From contig JBGTBR010000028.1 of assembly GCA_041749255.1 (NCBI GenBank), forward strand, positions 1 to 64,000: a DNA stretch of 64,000 nucleotides, written 5' to 3'. Both the position numbers and the translations under genes were made by a program. Shown one piece after another: positions 1 through 8,698 of this stretch (its first letter is position 1; every line of letters begins with the position of its first letter). This DNA is from JABDLO01 sp041749255 (GTDB taxonomy: Bacteria > Bacteroidota > Bacteroidia > Chitinophagales > Saprospiraceae). Under the pieces are notes generated by a model. The model was not told the origin of the DNA. It ran no database searches and was given only the letters and a program-made list of their open reading frames with translations.

Positions 1-211
1 CTTGTCAATAGACTACAGATACAACGGTTGATAACAACAATATTCACTTTTATAACCTGGGACTCAAATATTTTTCAAAAATCCACCCGAAATCAATTTA
101 AATGGGCTTAATAAAAAATGGGCTTTTCAGAGTGGACTCATCTATAGCTCTTATAATGAATTGAAGGTGCTTTAGAAGGTTTAATACATTTCGCCTTCAT
201 ATACCTTGTTG

Positions 212-249
212 TAAAAAAAATCCCCGACAAGTTGTTTACCTGTTGGGGA
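212..249 (-). terminator. Intrinsic terminator of the DUF1573 gene
   Basis: On the minus strand, just past the stop codon of the gene ending at 274, the arms 239-249 and 221-231 form an 11-position hairpin (TCCCCGACAAG against CCTGTTGGGGA) with one G-U pair and one mismatch. It is followed by an eight-residue U tract, read as A's at 213-220 on the plus strand. Position and U tract fit a rho-independent terminator. Confidence 0.8.
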
Positions 250-273
250 CTTTATATTTTTATTATGTGCTGA

Positions 274-741
274 TTATCCGTCAGACTTTAATATGCTTGG
301 TTTAGATGTAGGGACACCCTCTTTCTGTTCTACGACATTTCCTTTTACAGTTAATACGCGTGATTGTGTGCCCTCATTCGTTACGATGGTTACTTTCTTA
401 TTGAAAGATCCAGGCCGGTTGGTATCGTATCTCACTTCCAATTCTCCGGTTTCTCCCGGCATTAAGGGTTCTTTTGACCAGTTAGGGACAGTACATCCGC
501 AAGATCCCCTTGCACTTTGTATAACCAATGGAGCTGTTCCAGTATTGGTGAATTTCACCTTTCTTAATGGTTCTGATTTTAACTCTATGGTGCCATAATC
601 CAATACAGTTGTCTCCAACTCCATCACTGGACCCGAAAGCACATCCAAGGTAAAGGGTTCATTAGGTGCAGGTGTGTTTTGAGCATGGACAAAAAATGTA
701 CACATGCATAAAGTGAATAGGGAAAATATAGTTTTTTTCAT
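274..741 (-). CDS. Secreted DUF1573 domain protein
   Basis: This 155-residue protein starts with a signal peptide (residues 1-20, ending in HAQ), so it is exported. The rest is one DUF1573 domain, an immunoglobulin-like fold frequent in Bacteroidota: a DYGTIE segment, a FTNTGTAPLVI strand and the diagnostic SCGCTVP motif, then PGETGEL and YDTNRPG. The role of the family is not established; it is seen as a small periplasmic or surface protein. The gene is transcribed alone, has its own terminator directly downstream and a -7-like box upstream, and is divergent from the E1 dehydrogenase gene. The domain assignment is firm; no function can be given. Confidence 0.88.
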   Translation of the reverse strand: MKKTIFSLFTLCMCTFFVHAQNTPAPNEPFTLDVLSGPVMELETTVLDYGTIELKSEPLRKVKFTNTGTAPLVIQSARGSCGCTVPNWSKEPLMPGETGELEVRYDTNRPGSFNKKVTIVTNEGTQSRVLTVKGNVVEQKEGVPTSKPSILKSDG

Positions 742-814
742 TTTACTGGTAACTTTTTAAGTTGAGATAATATAAAACCTTAATCGATTTATATACATAA
801 ACCTTTTCTATATA

Positions 815-822
815 CAAATATA
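815..822 (-). promoter_or_regulatory. Candidate -7 promoter box (TATATTTG) for the DUF1573 gene
   Basis: The minus strand reads TATATTTG here, a perfect match to the Bacteroidota -7 consensus TAnnTTTG, about 75 bases before the start codon at 741. No clear TTTG -33 element was found at the usual distance, so only the -7 box is supported. Confidence 0.4.
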
Positions 823-987
823 GTCAAAATACATTTATTTGAACGAGTTTTTTGTTAAAAAGGTTGTTAAGTGGATGTTAATTGCTTTTAATGCCATTGA
901 CCATAAAACTTTATTTCAAAACAACCCATTTATTTTATATAGATAAAATTTTATTTTGTACTTTTACAAAATCAAACCTTCCTGACA

Positions 988-3399
988 ATGATTGAGACCC
1001 AAAACGTCCAGCTTGACTCACACGGGACTGAAAATGGACAAAAAAATTATATAGAAGAAGTCATCCAGGATTTTTGGATTTGCCTGGTCAGCAGGGAGAT
1101 CAGTTATCTCGGCAGGAAAGAGGTGTTAACGGGAAAGGCTAAATTCGGGATTTTAGGAGATGGGAAGGAAGTCGCACAAGTCGCAATGGCACGGGCTTTT
1201 AAAAAAGGTGATTGGCGCTCCGGATATTACAGGGATCAAACTTTTATGTTTGCTTCGGGAATTTCAACTTTCGAAGACTTTTTTGCGCAATTGTATGCAG
1301 ACACAGAAAACGACCCTTTTTCCGGCGGCAGACAAATGAATAGCCACTATGCAACTCCTACCTTTAATCCAGATACTGGAGAATGGATCAATCACAAAGA
1401 GTTTAAAAATATTTCATCTGATATATCGAGTACAGCTGGTCAAATGGGAAGAGCTGTAGGCCTTGCATTGGCTTCAAAAAAGTTTAGAGAAATGCCTGAA
1501 CTTTCACATAGTGATACGTTTTCTGATCGGGGTAATGAAATATGCTTTTGTACCATAGGAGATTCCTCTACTTCAGAAGGGGCATTTTGGGAAACCATGA
1601 ATGCAGCATGTGTCAATAAATTGCCATTACTGGTGGCAGTATGGGATGATGGCTTTGGTATTTCTGTTCCCGTCGAACTACAAACTACCAAAGGAAGCAT
1701 TTCGAAGGCCATGGAAGGTATGCTCATCGATGAGAAAGGTGATGGCATGTATATGTATAAAGTGAAAGGTTGGGATTATTCATCTCTGGTAGCCACTTTT
1801 GAGAAAGCTGCCCATAAAGTCAGAAAAGAGCACATTCCTGCCATGGTTCATGTGGTAGAAATGACCCAACCCCAAGGACATTCAACGTCCGGCTCACACG
1901 AACGCTATAAATCAAAAGAGAGACTGGCATGGGAAAGAGAATATGATTGTATTGACAAAATGGCTGAGTGGATGCTGGAACACCATATAATAAATGAAGA
2001 AAGACTTACTTCAATGAAGTCTGAAGCCAAAAAAGTTGCTAAAGAAGCCAGGAATAAAGCCTGGCAAAAGAATATTTCCTTCGTTAAAGAAAATAAGGTT
2101 CAGTTGCAGAATATTTACCATTCACTTCACAAGGATGAAAAAATGGTAAAACTCGAGCAAGACATACAGAATGCCGTAAATCCATTTTATTCCGAACTGG
2201 TACAAAATGCAGAGAGGTTACGATTCCATTTATTGACTAAAAAGAAAGAAGTTCCTTTAAATCTCCATCAATTTCTGGATAATGCTGATAAGATAGCAAA
2301 ACAAAGGTATTTTACTCACCTTTATTCTGATGGTCCAAAATCTGTACTCAATGTGCCGGTAGTCAGACCAGAATACAATGATGGATCACCACTTCTCAAT
2401 GGATATCAAATAATCAACAAATTTTTTGAAATCAAATTTGAAGAAAATGACACTTTACTTGCCTTTGGAGAAGACGTAGGAAAAATAGGGGATGTCAATC
2501 AAGGGTTTGCCGGTCTGCAGGCTAAATATGGCAAGGAAAGAGTTTTTGATACCGGAATTCGGGAGTGGACAATAGTCGGATTTGCAATTGGGTTGTCTAT
2601 GAGGGGTTTCAGACCCATAGCTGAAATCCAATACCTGGATTATTTGGCTTATGCGTTTTCACCACTTTCAGATGATCTGGCTACTCTTCGCTACAGAAGT
2701 AATGGTATTCAACGCGCGCCAGCCATCATCAGAACCAGAGGACACAGATTAGAAGGTATATGGCATGCAGGTTCACCTATGGCTGTATTGGTACATGCTT
2801 TACGGGGTATGGTCATTGCTGTACCGAGAAATATGGTACAGGCAGCCGGAATGTATAACACCTTGTTAAAAAGTGATGATCCTGCAATTGTCATAGAATG
2901 CCTTAATGGATACAGACAAAAAGAATTACTTCCGGAAAATATGGGAGAATATACCGTTCCTGTTGGACTACCTGAAGTGTTGGAAGTCGGCAATGACCTC
3001 ACTCTTGTGACTTATGGCAGCTGCATAAGAGAGGCAGTAGATGCGATTCAGATAATAAAAGAGTTTGGAATTTCGGTTGAATTGATAGATGTACAAACTT
3101 TACTCCCATTTGATTTGGAACACATTATAAGTCAATCGATAAGGAAAACAAATAAAGTCATTTTTATGGATGAAGATGTTCCGGGAGGTGCCACATCGTA
3201 TATGATGCAATGCGTATTGGAAGATCAAAAAGCTTTTCGTTTCCTGGATAGCCCTCCTGCTACCATTACCGCTGCTCCTAATCGCACTCCGTTCGGTTCT
3301 GATGGAGATTATTTTGTAAAGCCAACAGCTGAAAATGTGGTTGATAAAGTATTGGATATGATGAGAGAGTATAATCCTTCCAGGTTTGGCATAAAATAA
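988..3399 (+). CDS. Fused E1 (alpha + beta) of a 2-oxoacid dehydrogenase complex
   Basis: A thiamine diphosphate dehydrogenase in which E1 alpha and E1 beta form one 803-residue chain. The N-terminal half is the alpha domain: the ThDP site starts at GDSSTSEG (about residue 191) and ends in VWDDGFGISVP, a variant of the usual GDG...NN motif. The C-terminal half, from about residue 475, is the transketolase-like beta domain with GEDVG (about 494), the IREWTIVGFAIGLS segment and the EIQYLDY strand. The family decarboxylates pyruvate or branched-chain 2-oxoacids and passes the acyl group to an E2 lipoyl protein. No E2 or E3 gene lies nearby, so the substrate is open; fused E1 proteins of this kind are common in Bacteroidota. 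The start ATG at 988 is the first in frame. Confidence 0.88.
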   Translation: MIETQNVQLDSHGTENGQKNYIEEVIQDFWICLVSREISYLGRKEVLTGKAKFGILGDGKEVAQVAMARAFKKGDWRSGYYRDQTFMFASGISTFEDFFAQLYADTENDPFSGGRQMNSHYATPTFNPDTGEWINHKEFKNISSDISSTAGQMGRAVGLALASKKFREMPELSHSDTFSDRGNEICFCTIGDSSTSEGAFWETMNAACVNKLPLLVAVWDDGFGISVPVELQTTKGSISKAMEGMLIDEKGDGMYMYKVKGWDYSSLVATFEKAAHKVRKEHIPAMVHVVEMTQPQGHSTSGSHERYKSKERLAWEREYDCIDKMAEWMLEHHIINEERLTSMKSEAKKVAKEARNKAWQKNISFVKENKVQLQNIYHSLHKDEKMVKLEQDIQNAVNPFYSELVQNAERLRFHLLTKKKEVPLNLHQFLDNADKIAKQRYFTHLYSDGPKSVLNVPVVRPEYNDGSPLLNGYQIINKFFEIKFEENDTLLAFGEDVGKIGDVNQGFAGLQAKYGKERVFDTGIREWTIVGFAIGLSMRGFRPIAEIQYLDYLAYAFSPLSDDLATLRYRSNGIQRAPAIIRTRGHRLEGIWHAGSPMAVLVHALRGMVIAVPRNMVQAAGMYNTLLKSDDPAIVIECLNGYRQKELLPENMGEYTVPVGLPEVLEVGNDLTLVTYGSCIREAVDAIQIIKEFGISVELIDVQTLLPFDLEHIISQSIRKTNKVIFMDEDVPGGATSYMMQCVLEDQKAFRFLDSPPATITAAPNRTPFGSDGDYFVKPTAENVVDKVLDMMREYNPSRFGIK

Positions 3400-3607
3400 T
3401 TACCATTTCTCATCAGATTTGTTTTTAATTTTTGGCTTTATTCAATGGGGTGCAAAGCAATAAAGTCATATTCATACAAGTTCTCCAACCTTTTCCCAGC
3501 AAACAGATCAGTCTATTTGAACTAATCTTTACCAGTGATATTAGGACCTAAAATAGTGTGAACCAAAACCTATGTAAAGATTTATTAAAGCATTGACCGA
3601 TAATACT

Positions 3608-3629
3608 CTTATAATTTTTCTGTTATAAG
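3608..3629. other. 7-bp inverted repeat between the E1 gene and the glycosyltransferase
   Basis: CTTATAA (3608-3614) and TTATAAG (3623-3629) form a perfect 7-bp stem with an 8-base loop, about 50 bases before the glycosyltransferase start. It has no T tract and is purely A/T apart from its ends, so it could be chance in AT-rich DNA. Nothing else was found in the gap 3400-3682. Confidence 0.25.
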
Positions 3630-3682
3630 AATGATTAATAAAAATATTTATACATTACATTTACGCCTTAATTCTAATCGTA

Positions 3683-4429
3683 TTGAATCAGGGTAAGTCC
3701 ATTATCATCATTCCTACTTATAATGAAATAGATAATATTTCATTGATTATACCGGAAGTTCTCACACAAAATCCACAGTATGAGGTTCTGGTTGTTGATG
3801 ATAATTCTCCCGATGGTACTGCAGAATTGGTCAAACAATGGATGACTAAGTCTCCTGGAAGAGTGCATCTGATTGAGAGACAAGGGAAATTGGGGTTGGG
3901 GACAGCGTATATTGCAGGATTTAAATACGCATTAGACAAAGGATATTCATTCATATGCGAGATGGATGCGGATTTTAGCCATAGCCCGACAGATTTGGTG
4001 AAATTGCATTTGGCAATCGAAAGGGAAGATGCTGATGTAGCCATAGGTTCCAGATATGTTGGTCAGGGTGGAGTAAAGGACTGGCCTGTCGATAGAAAAT
4101 TACTTTCTTTTGGAGCTTCACTTTACGTCCGAATCCTCACTTTTATGAATATAAAAGACCCTACTGCAGGATTTAAATGTTATCGTCAAGAGGTTTTGCG
4201 ATCTATGGATTTTAACCGCATACGTTTTATTGGTTACGCTTTTCAGATTGAGATGAAGTATTATGCGTATCAATTGGGATTTAAATTAGTGGAAGTACCC
4301 ATTATTTTCAAAGACCGGGTGAGGGGAAGAAGTAAAATGCAAGGCAGCATAGTATATGAAGCCATTAAAGGTGTGATTACTATGCGTATGAGAGCCATCA
4401 AGGGTTATTATAAGAAAAGAAACGGTTGA
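3683..4429 (+). CDS. Polyprenol-phosphate mannosyltransferase (GT2, Dpm1-like)
   Basis: A 248-residue family 2 glycosyltransferase. It opens with IIIPTYNEIDNI, then VVDDNSPDGT (acidic pair at 39-40) and EMDADFSH (DAD at 95-97), the nucleotide-sugar and metal site of dolichol-phosphate mannose synthases. The later DPTAGFKCYR and FKDRVRGRSKM segments are also typical of this group. It would transfer mannose from GDP-mannose to a polyprenyl phosphate on the cytoplasmic face of the membrane, giving a lipid-linked sugar donor. No C-terminal membrane segments are present, so this is the soluble short form. The start is TTG at 3683, because the next in-frame ATG (about residue 54) would remove the active site. 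It is transcribed alone. Confidence 0.88.
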   Translation: MNQGKSIIIIPTYNEIDNISLIIPEVLTQNPQYEVLVVDDNSPDGTAELVKQWMTKSPGRVHLIERQGKLGLGTAYIAGFKYALDKGYSFICEMDADFSHSPTDLVKLHLAIEREDADVAIGSRYVGQGGVKDWPVDRKLLSFGASLYVRILTFMNIKDPTAGFKCYRQEVLRSMDFNRIRFIGYAFQIEMKYYAYQLGFKLVEVPIIFKDRVRGRSKMQGSIVYEAIKGVITMRMRAIKGYYKKRNG

Positions 4430-4802
4430 TTCCCTTCCAGGTTGGGAAATCTCAAGTCAGGACACCACATCAAAGTTCAGAGTTTAAATGATTCCTTTAT
4501 TTTCTGATTTTTATTGGATGCATACAGAGGAGTGCTATAAACACTTTTTTGTGATCAAACCCCGTATTTAAATCATATTATAGTTTAATTTTATAGGTAT
4601 TATTTATATTAACAATATAATATACATAAAATATATTTTGATATATAGATATTTTATATATTTGACATGATTTACCAACCTTCCTGAGAAAGGCTTCCTT
4701 CAGAAATGCATACTCCTGATAAGTCAAGCCCATCATTTCTTTTACACCAAACTAATAGTCATTTTAGAATATGGGATAGTATTTATTATTATTTTTTAAT
4801 AA
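4430..4802. other. Intergenic region, no gene seen
   Basis: This is 373 bases of AT-rich DNA between the mannosyltransferase and the mraZ control region. A short open frame crosses its end (4706-4906) but has no family features and overlaps mraZ. No terminator with a T tract was found. Confidence 0.5.
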
Positions 4803-4840
4803 AAAGTGGGAAAAAGTGGAAAATTGTGGGAAAAAAGTGT
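4803..4840 (+). promoter_or_regulatory. MraZ boxes: four GTG repeats at 10-bp spacing
   Basis: Four direct repeats are centred on GTG: GTGGGAAAAA at 4806, GTGGAAAATT at 4816, GTGGGAAAAA at 4826 and AAAGTGT with GTG at 4837. The spacings are 10, 10 and 11 bp, about one helical turn. Known MraZ sites are direct repeats of TGGGN with 5-nt spacers in E. coli and AAAGTG-type repeats in mycoplasmas, and both descriptions fit. The array lies directly upstream of mraZ and its last box touches a -7-like promoter box, so MraZ autoregulation of the dcw cluster is the natural reading. Confidence 0.8.
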
Positions 4841-4847
4841 AGCTTTG
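4840..4847 (+). promoter_or_regulatory. -7 promoter box (TAGCTTTG) of the dcw cluster
   Basis: TAGCTTTG matches the Bacteroidota -7 consensus TAnnTTTG and lies 27 bases before the mraZ ATG. It abuts the last MraZ repeat. No TTTG -33 element is visible because that area is occupied by the repeats. Confidence 0.55.
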
Positions 4848-4874
4848 ATAAACGTTTGAGAAAGATTTGTCATA

Positions 4875-5330
4875 ATGAACCAACTGAAAGGAGAATTCGA
4901 GTGTAAATTAGATCCGAAAGGCAGATTAAAACTGCCATCGGTACTCATTCGCCAATTAGGTTCTTCAGGCAGTTCAACTTTTACAGTCAATAGGGGGTTT
5001 GAGAAAAATCTGATGATGTATCCCAACGAGGTTTGGGAGAAGAAAACCCAGGAAATCAATCAGAAACTCAACAACTACAACAAGAAACACCGGCAATTTA
5101 TCAGGTATTTTTTCCGAGGAGCTACAGAAATGATTCTGGACAGTGCTGACAGGGTACTACTGCCAAAGTCATTGATGGAGCATGCCGGGCTGGAAAAAGA
5201 GGTAATACTGTTTGCCTATCAGGAACAGATAGAGATATGGTCAAAGGATCAATATCTTAAAGAGCTTAATAATGAACCAGAAGATTTCAGTGATCTCGCT
5301 GACGAGGTTTTTGGAAGTAACTTGCCATAA
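4875..5330 (+). CDS. mraZ: MraZ, transcriptional regulator of the dcw cluster
   Basis: A 151-residue protein with two tandem AbrB-like half-domains. Each carries the family's DxxxR-type motif: LDPKGRLKLP near residue 12 and LDSADRVLLPKSL near residue 90. MraZ forms a ring-shaped oligomer and binds repeated boxes upstream of its own gene; here four such boxes lie 35-72 bases upstream of the start codon. It is the first gene of the cluster and is followed after 10 bases by rsmH, its standard partner. Length and position agree with the family, and the start ATG at 4875 precedes MNQLKGEFEC, the usual N-terminus. Confidence 0.96.
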   Translation: MNQLKGEFECKLDPKGRLKLPSVLIRQLGSSGSSTFTVNRGFEKNLMMYPNEVWEKKTQEINQKLNNYNKKHRQFIRYFFRGATEMILDSADRVLLPKSLMEHAGLEKEVILFAYQEQIEIWSKDQYLKELNNEPEDFSDLADEVFGSNLP

Positions 5331-5340
5331 CAACCTTTTC

Positions 5341-6255
5341 ATGAGTGACTATCACATTCCGGTATTATTGAGTGAAAGTTTGACAGCGCTTAATATTAAA
5401 CCAGGAGGAATATATGTCGATATGACTTTTGGAGCAGGAGGTCATTCGGCATCCATATTGGAGAAACTTGGTTCGTCAGGAAGATTATATGGTTTTGATC
5501 AGGACAGAGACGCTACAGTCAATGAAATGAAAGATCCCAGATTCATTTTCATACAAGCAAATTTCAGGCACATTCAAAGGTTTATGCGATTGTATGGCCA
5601 CACGGAAATTGATGGTGTATTTATGGATCTTGGGGTTTCTTCACATCAGCTCGACCAGGCAGAAAGGGGATTTTCCTACCGATTTGATGCAGAGTTGGAT
5701 ATGAGGATGAACAATCAGGCACCCAAAGACGCTGTCAGGGTTCTAAATGAATATCCTGAAGAAAAATTACAGGAAGTATTCAGCAAGTATGGAGAAGTAC
5801 AAAATTCACGGACTTTGGCAAAGGCCATAGTTCAATATCGAAAACAGACTTTGATAAGGACGACTTTACAGTTTAATTCCATATTACAACCATTGGTACG
5901 GGGTCATGAAGTAAAGTATTTCGCCAAAGTATATCAGGCTATTAGAATGGAAGTAAATGATGAGATTGGGGCATTGGAGGAGGCACTAAGAGGTTCTGTA
6001 GCGGTATTAAAAACTGGTGGAAGATTGGTTGTGATCGCTTATCATTCGATAGAAGATCGTGTGGTGAAAAACTTTATCAAAAGTGGAAATGCTGAAGGCA
6101 TTTTAAGAAAAGATCATTTTGGAAATGTTTTGCGGCCTTTAAAAGCGATCAATAAAAAACTCATTTTGCCTTCAGAAGAGGAAATGAAAAAAAATTCTCG
6201 GGCGCGTAGTGCGAGACTAAGAATAGGAGAAAAAACTTTAACCATGAACATATGA
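5341..6255 (+). CDS. rsmH: 16S rRNA m4C1402 methyltransferase RsmH
   Basis: RsmH (MraW) methylates N4 of C1402 in 16S rRNA using S-adenosylmethionine. The product is 304 residues when started at ATG 5341 (MSDYHIPVLL); an upstream in-frame start at 5272 would overlap mraZ and adds non-conserved sequence, so it was not used. The SAM site is at YVDMTFGAGGHS (GAGGH at 31-35), followed by GFDQDRDA, the signature DLGVSSHQLD and GFSYRFDAELDMRMN, and near the end AYHSIEDRVVK. The stop codon overlaps the ftsL-like start by four bases (ATGA), so the two are probably translationally coupled. Confidence 0.96.
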   Translation: MSDYHIPVLLSESLTALNIKPGGIYVDMTFGAGGHSASILEKLGSSGRLYGFDQDRDATVNEMKDPRFIFIQANFRHIQRFMRLYGHTEIDGVFMDLGVSSHQLDQAERGFSYRFDAELDMRMNNQAPKDAVRVLNEYPEEKLQEVFSKYGEVQNSRTLAKAIVQYRKQTLIRTTLQFNSILQPLVRGHEVKYFAKVYQAIRMEVNDEIGALEEALRGSVAVLKTGGRLVVIAYHSIEDRVVKNFIKSGNAEGILRKDHFGNVLRPLKAINKKLILPSEEEMKKNSRARSARLRIGEKTLTMNI

Positions 6256-6572
6256 GGACTAAAACTCAAAATAAGAAAACTACATTTTTTTGGTCCAAAG
6301 GGATTGAATGGGTTTTTGTAAATCTACTCTATGTATGCTTTTTAGGTGCATTAGCACTGTTGTATATTGCTAATGCCCATGCTGCCGAACAAAAATTAAG
6401 AAGTATTGAAAATTTGAAGAAAGAAGTGAAGGAGGAGGAGTGGAAATATATGAGTATACAGAAAGAAATTATGTCTGGCAGTATTCAATCCCAGGTCGAA
6501 CACGATGTGGCCGAAGAAAAATTAAGTGTAGGCAAGAAGTTGCCTAAAGTGATCAGAGCAGGAAATCCATAG
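6252..6572 (+). CDS. ftsL: FtsL-like divisome protein
   Basis: A 106-residue bitopic membrane protein: a basic N-terminus, one membrane segment at about residues 22-42, then a short periplasmic part with charged, heptad-like sequence (AEQKLRSIENLKKEVKEEE). FtsL proteins are recognised by this architecture and by position between rsmH and ftsI, which holds here; sequence similarity is always weak. In the family it joins FtsB and FtsQ to activate septal peptidoglycan synthesis. It overlaps rsmH by four bases and is followed by ftsI after 12 bases. The assignment depends mainly on context. Confidence 0.8.
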   Translation: MRTKTQNKKTTFFWSKGIEWVFVNLLYVCFLGALALLYIANAHAAEQKLRSIENLKKEVKEEEWKYMSIQKEIMSGSIQSQVEHDVAEEKLSVGKKLPKVIRAGNP

Positions 6573-6584
6573 AATTCCAGGAGA

Positions 6585-8681
6585 ATGGATAAGAAAAAGG
6601 AATTACTCATAAGGGCTTATCTGGTGCTATTTTTTTTCATAGCATTTGCAGGTATTATTGCTTTCAGGGTAATCACCATCTCTATGATTGAAGGAGATAA
6701 ATGGAGATCCAAAGGAGCTCATCATATTCAGTGGAAATCACAGGAAGCAGACCGTGGAAGTATATATTCAGACGATCACAGTCTCCTTGTAACCACACTA
6801 CCGTTCTTTGACGTACGAATGGATACTAAAGTTGCCAGCGACTATGAGTTTTTTAGAAACCTGGACTCTTTAGCCTGGGGACTTAGCAGATTAAGTCCAC
6901 GATACAATTCTTACGAGTGGAAGAATTCATTATCGATAGCCCGCAAGCAAAGCAACCGATATTTTAGCATTGCAAAAAATATCAATGCTGATGATCTCGA
7001 CAAATTTAAATCACTCCCATTGCTTAGAAAAGGAAGATTTGGCGGAGGCTTGATCATTGAGAGAAAGAGTACACGTGAAAAGCCATATGGTCAACTGGCC
7101 TCAAGGACTTTGGGAGAATATAGAGAAAATGCAGACAAAGTGGGTCTGGAGGGGTATTTCGATAAATTTCTTTCTGGTCCAACTGAGCAGAAATTAATGA
7201 AAGAGATCAGTACAGGCGTATGGGTACCACTTCATGATCTCGATGAACATGAAGCTGAAAAAGGAGATGATATCCATACCACAATAAACATAATAATGCA
7301 GGATATCGCTCATAATGCATTGCATGAAACTCTAAAAAATTACAATGCTAAAGAGGGTACGGTTGTTGTCATGGAGGTGGAAACCGGCGCAATTAAGGCC
7401 ATGGTTAACCTCAATCAGTCAAGATCTGGCAAATACGAAGAACTGTATAACTGTGCAGTGGCAAAAAGTACAGAGCCAGGCTCCACTTTTAAAACTGCGT
7501 CAGTACTTGCGATGTTGGAAGACGGCTTGGCAGATCTCAATACCGGAGTAGATCTTGGTGGGGGAAAAAAGAAGTTTTATGACAGGATGATGTACGACAG
7601 CAAGCCACATACCATACATACCTCCGATTTGAGGGAAGCTTTTGAAATTTCCTCAAACGTGGGAGTAGCCAGCCTTGCTCATAAGCATTACAACCATAGT
7701 TCTGAGCAAAGAAAGATGTTTTACAAAAGACTCTGCAGTTTTGGTTTATGTGATGTGTCAGGTGTTGATATTCTTGGAGAGCCCCGGCCTTTCATAAAAG
7801 ATCCTGAGAAAAATAAGAAGGAATGGTATGGAACTACAGTACCCTGGATGTCTCACGGCTATGAAATGCATAACACGCCATTACAGCAACTCATGTTTTA
7901 CAATGCTATTGCTAATAATGGAAAGATGATGAAACCCTATCTGGTCAATGAGATCAGAAATAAAACGGGAACCATTAAAAAATTTCAGCCAGTTGTCATC
8001 CATAACCGAATAGCTTCAGAAGCATCGATTAATGCCATGAGAGAATTGCTAGAGGGAGTAGTTAACAGGGGCACTGCAAAGAATATCAGATCAGAAATCA
8101 TAACCATTGCTGGTAAAACCGGTACGACACGAGTAGATTATTCCATGCCGGATGAGGTTAAAAAGTACAACGCATCTTTTGCTGGATATTTCCCGGCAGA
8201 CCGACCGAAGTACTCTATAATAGTGGTTGTATATGAGCCCAAAGGAGCTTATTACGGAAGTAGTGTGGCAGCACCTGTATTTAAGGAAATTGCAGAGAAA
8301 TACACTATTATAGATCAGAACATGTATGCCTTTGCTTCTAATGTCCAGACTGAAGAAATGATTCACTTGCCAGGTAGGATAGTAGGTCATAAGTTGGATT
8401 TGATTCGAATTATGCAATACGTACAAATCGGATATAAGGACAAGAGCAGAAGTAATTGGGTTGAAGTAGATCCATTCGAAACCAGAATGCTGGTTGAAAA
8501 TAAAAAAATCAGTAAGTCATCTCTTCCCGACGTGAGTGGAATGGGAGCAAGAGATGCTGTTTACGTTCTTGAAAACCTTGGTTTTCAGGTTGATGTACAA
8601 GGAGTTGGAAAAGTGTATAAACAGTCACTGACCCCTGGTATTGAAAATAAAGGACAAGAGATAAAAATTTATTTGAATTAA
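6585..8681 (+). CDS. ftsI: Division transpeptidase FtsI (PBP3) with C-terminal PASTA domain
   Basis: A class B penicillin-binding protein of 698 residues that cross-links septal peptidoglycan in the periplasm. It has an N-terminal membrane anchor (about residues 10-30), a PBP dimerisation domain, and a transpeptidase domain with the three active-site motifs: STFK with the acylated Ser300, SSN at 356-358 and KTGT at 511-514. A single C-terminal PASTA domain starts at about residue 645 (LPDVSGMGARDAV). PASTA tails on FtsI are usual in Bacteroidota, unlike the E. coli protein. It follows the ftsL-like gene and is 17 bases before murE. Confidence 0.95.
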   Translation: MDKKKELLIRAYLVLFFFIAFAGIIAFRVITISMIEGDKWRSKGAHHIQWKSQEADRGSIYSDDHSLLVTTLPFFDVRMDTKVASDYEFFRNLDSLAWGLSRLSPRYNSYEWKNSLSIARKQSNRYFSIAKNINADDLDKFKSLPLLRKGRFGGGLIIERKSTREKPYGQLASRTLGEYRENADKVGLEGYFDKFLSGPTEQKLMKEISTGVWVPLHDLDEHEAEKGDDIHTTINIIMQDIAHNALHETLKNYNAKEGTVVVMEVETGAIKAMVNLNQSRSGKYEELYNCAVAKSTEPGSTFKTASVLAMLEDGLADLNTGVDLGGGKKKFYDRMMYDSKPHTIHTSDLREAFEISSNVGVASLAHKHYNHSSEQRKMFYKRLCSFGLCDVSGVDILGEPRPFIKDPEKNKKEWYGTTVPWMSHGYEMHNTPLQQLMFYNAIANNGKMMKPYLVNEIRNKTGTIKKFQPVVIHNRIASEASINAMRELLEGVVNRGTAKNIRSEIITIAGKTGTTRVDYSMPDEVKKYNASFAGYFPADRPKYSIIVVVYEPKGAYYGSSVAAPVFKEIAEKYTIIDQNMYAFASNVQTEEMIHLPGRIVGHKLDLIRIMQYVQIGYKDKSRSNWVEVDPFETRMLVENKKISKSSLPDVSGMGARDAVYVLENLGFQVDVQGVGKVYKQSLTPGIENKGQEIKIYLN

Positions 8682-8698
8682 AATAAAGCATTGTACAA

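Noticed and set aside
4706..4906. 66-codon plus-strand frame upstream of and overlapping mraZ
   Set aside because: It runs through the MraZ boxes and promoter and into mraZ in another frame, with no family features.
5272..5340. N-terminal extension of rsmH
   Set aside because: It overlaps the end of mraZ; the conserved protein start is MSDYHIPVLL at 5341.
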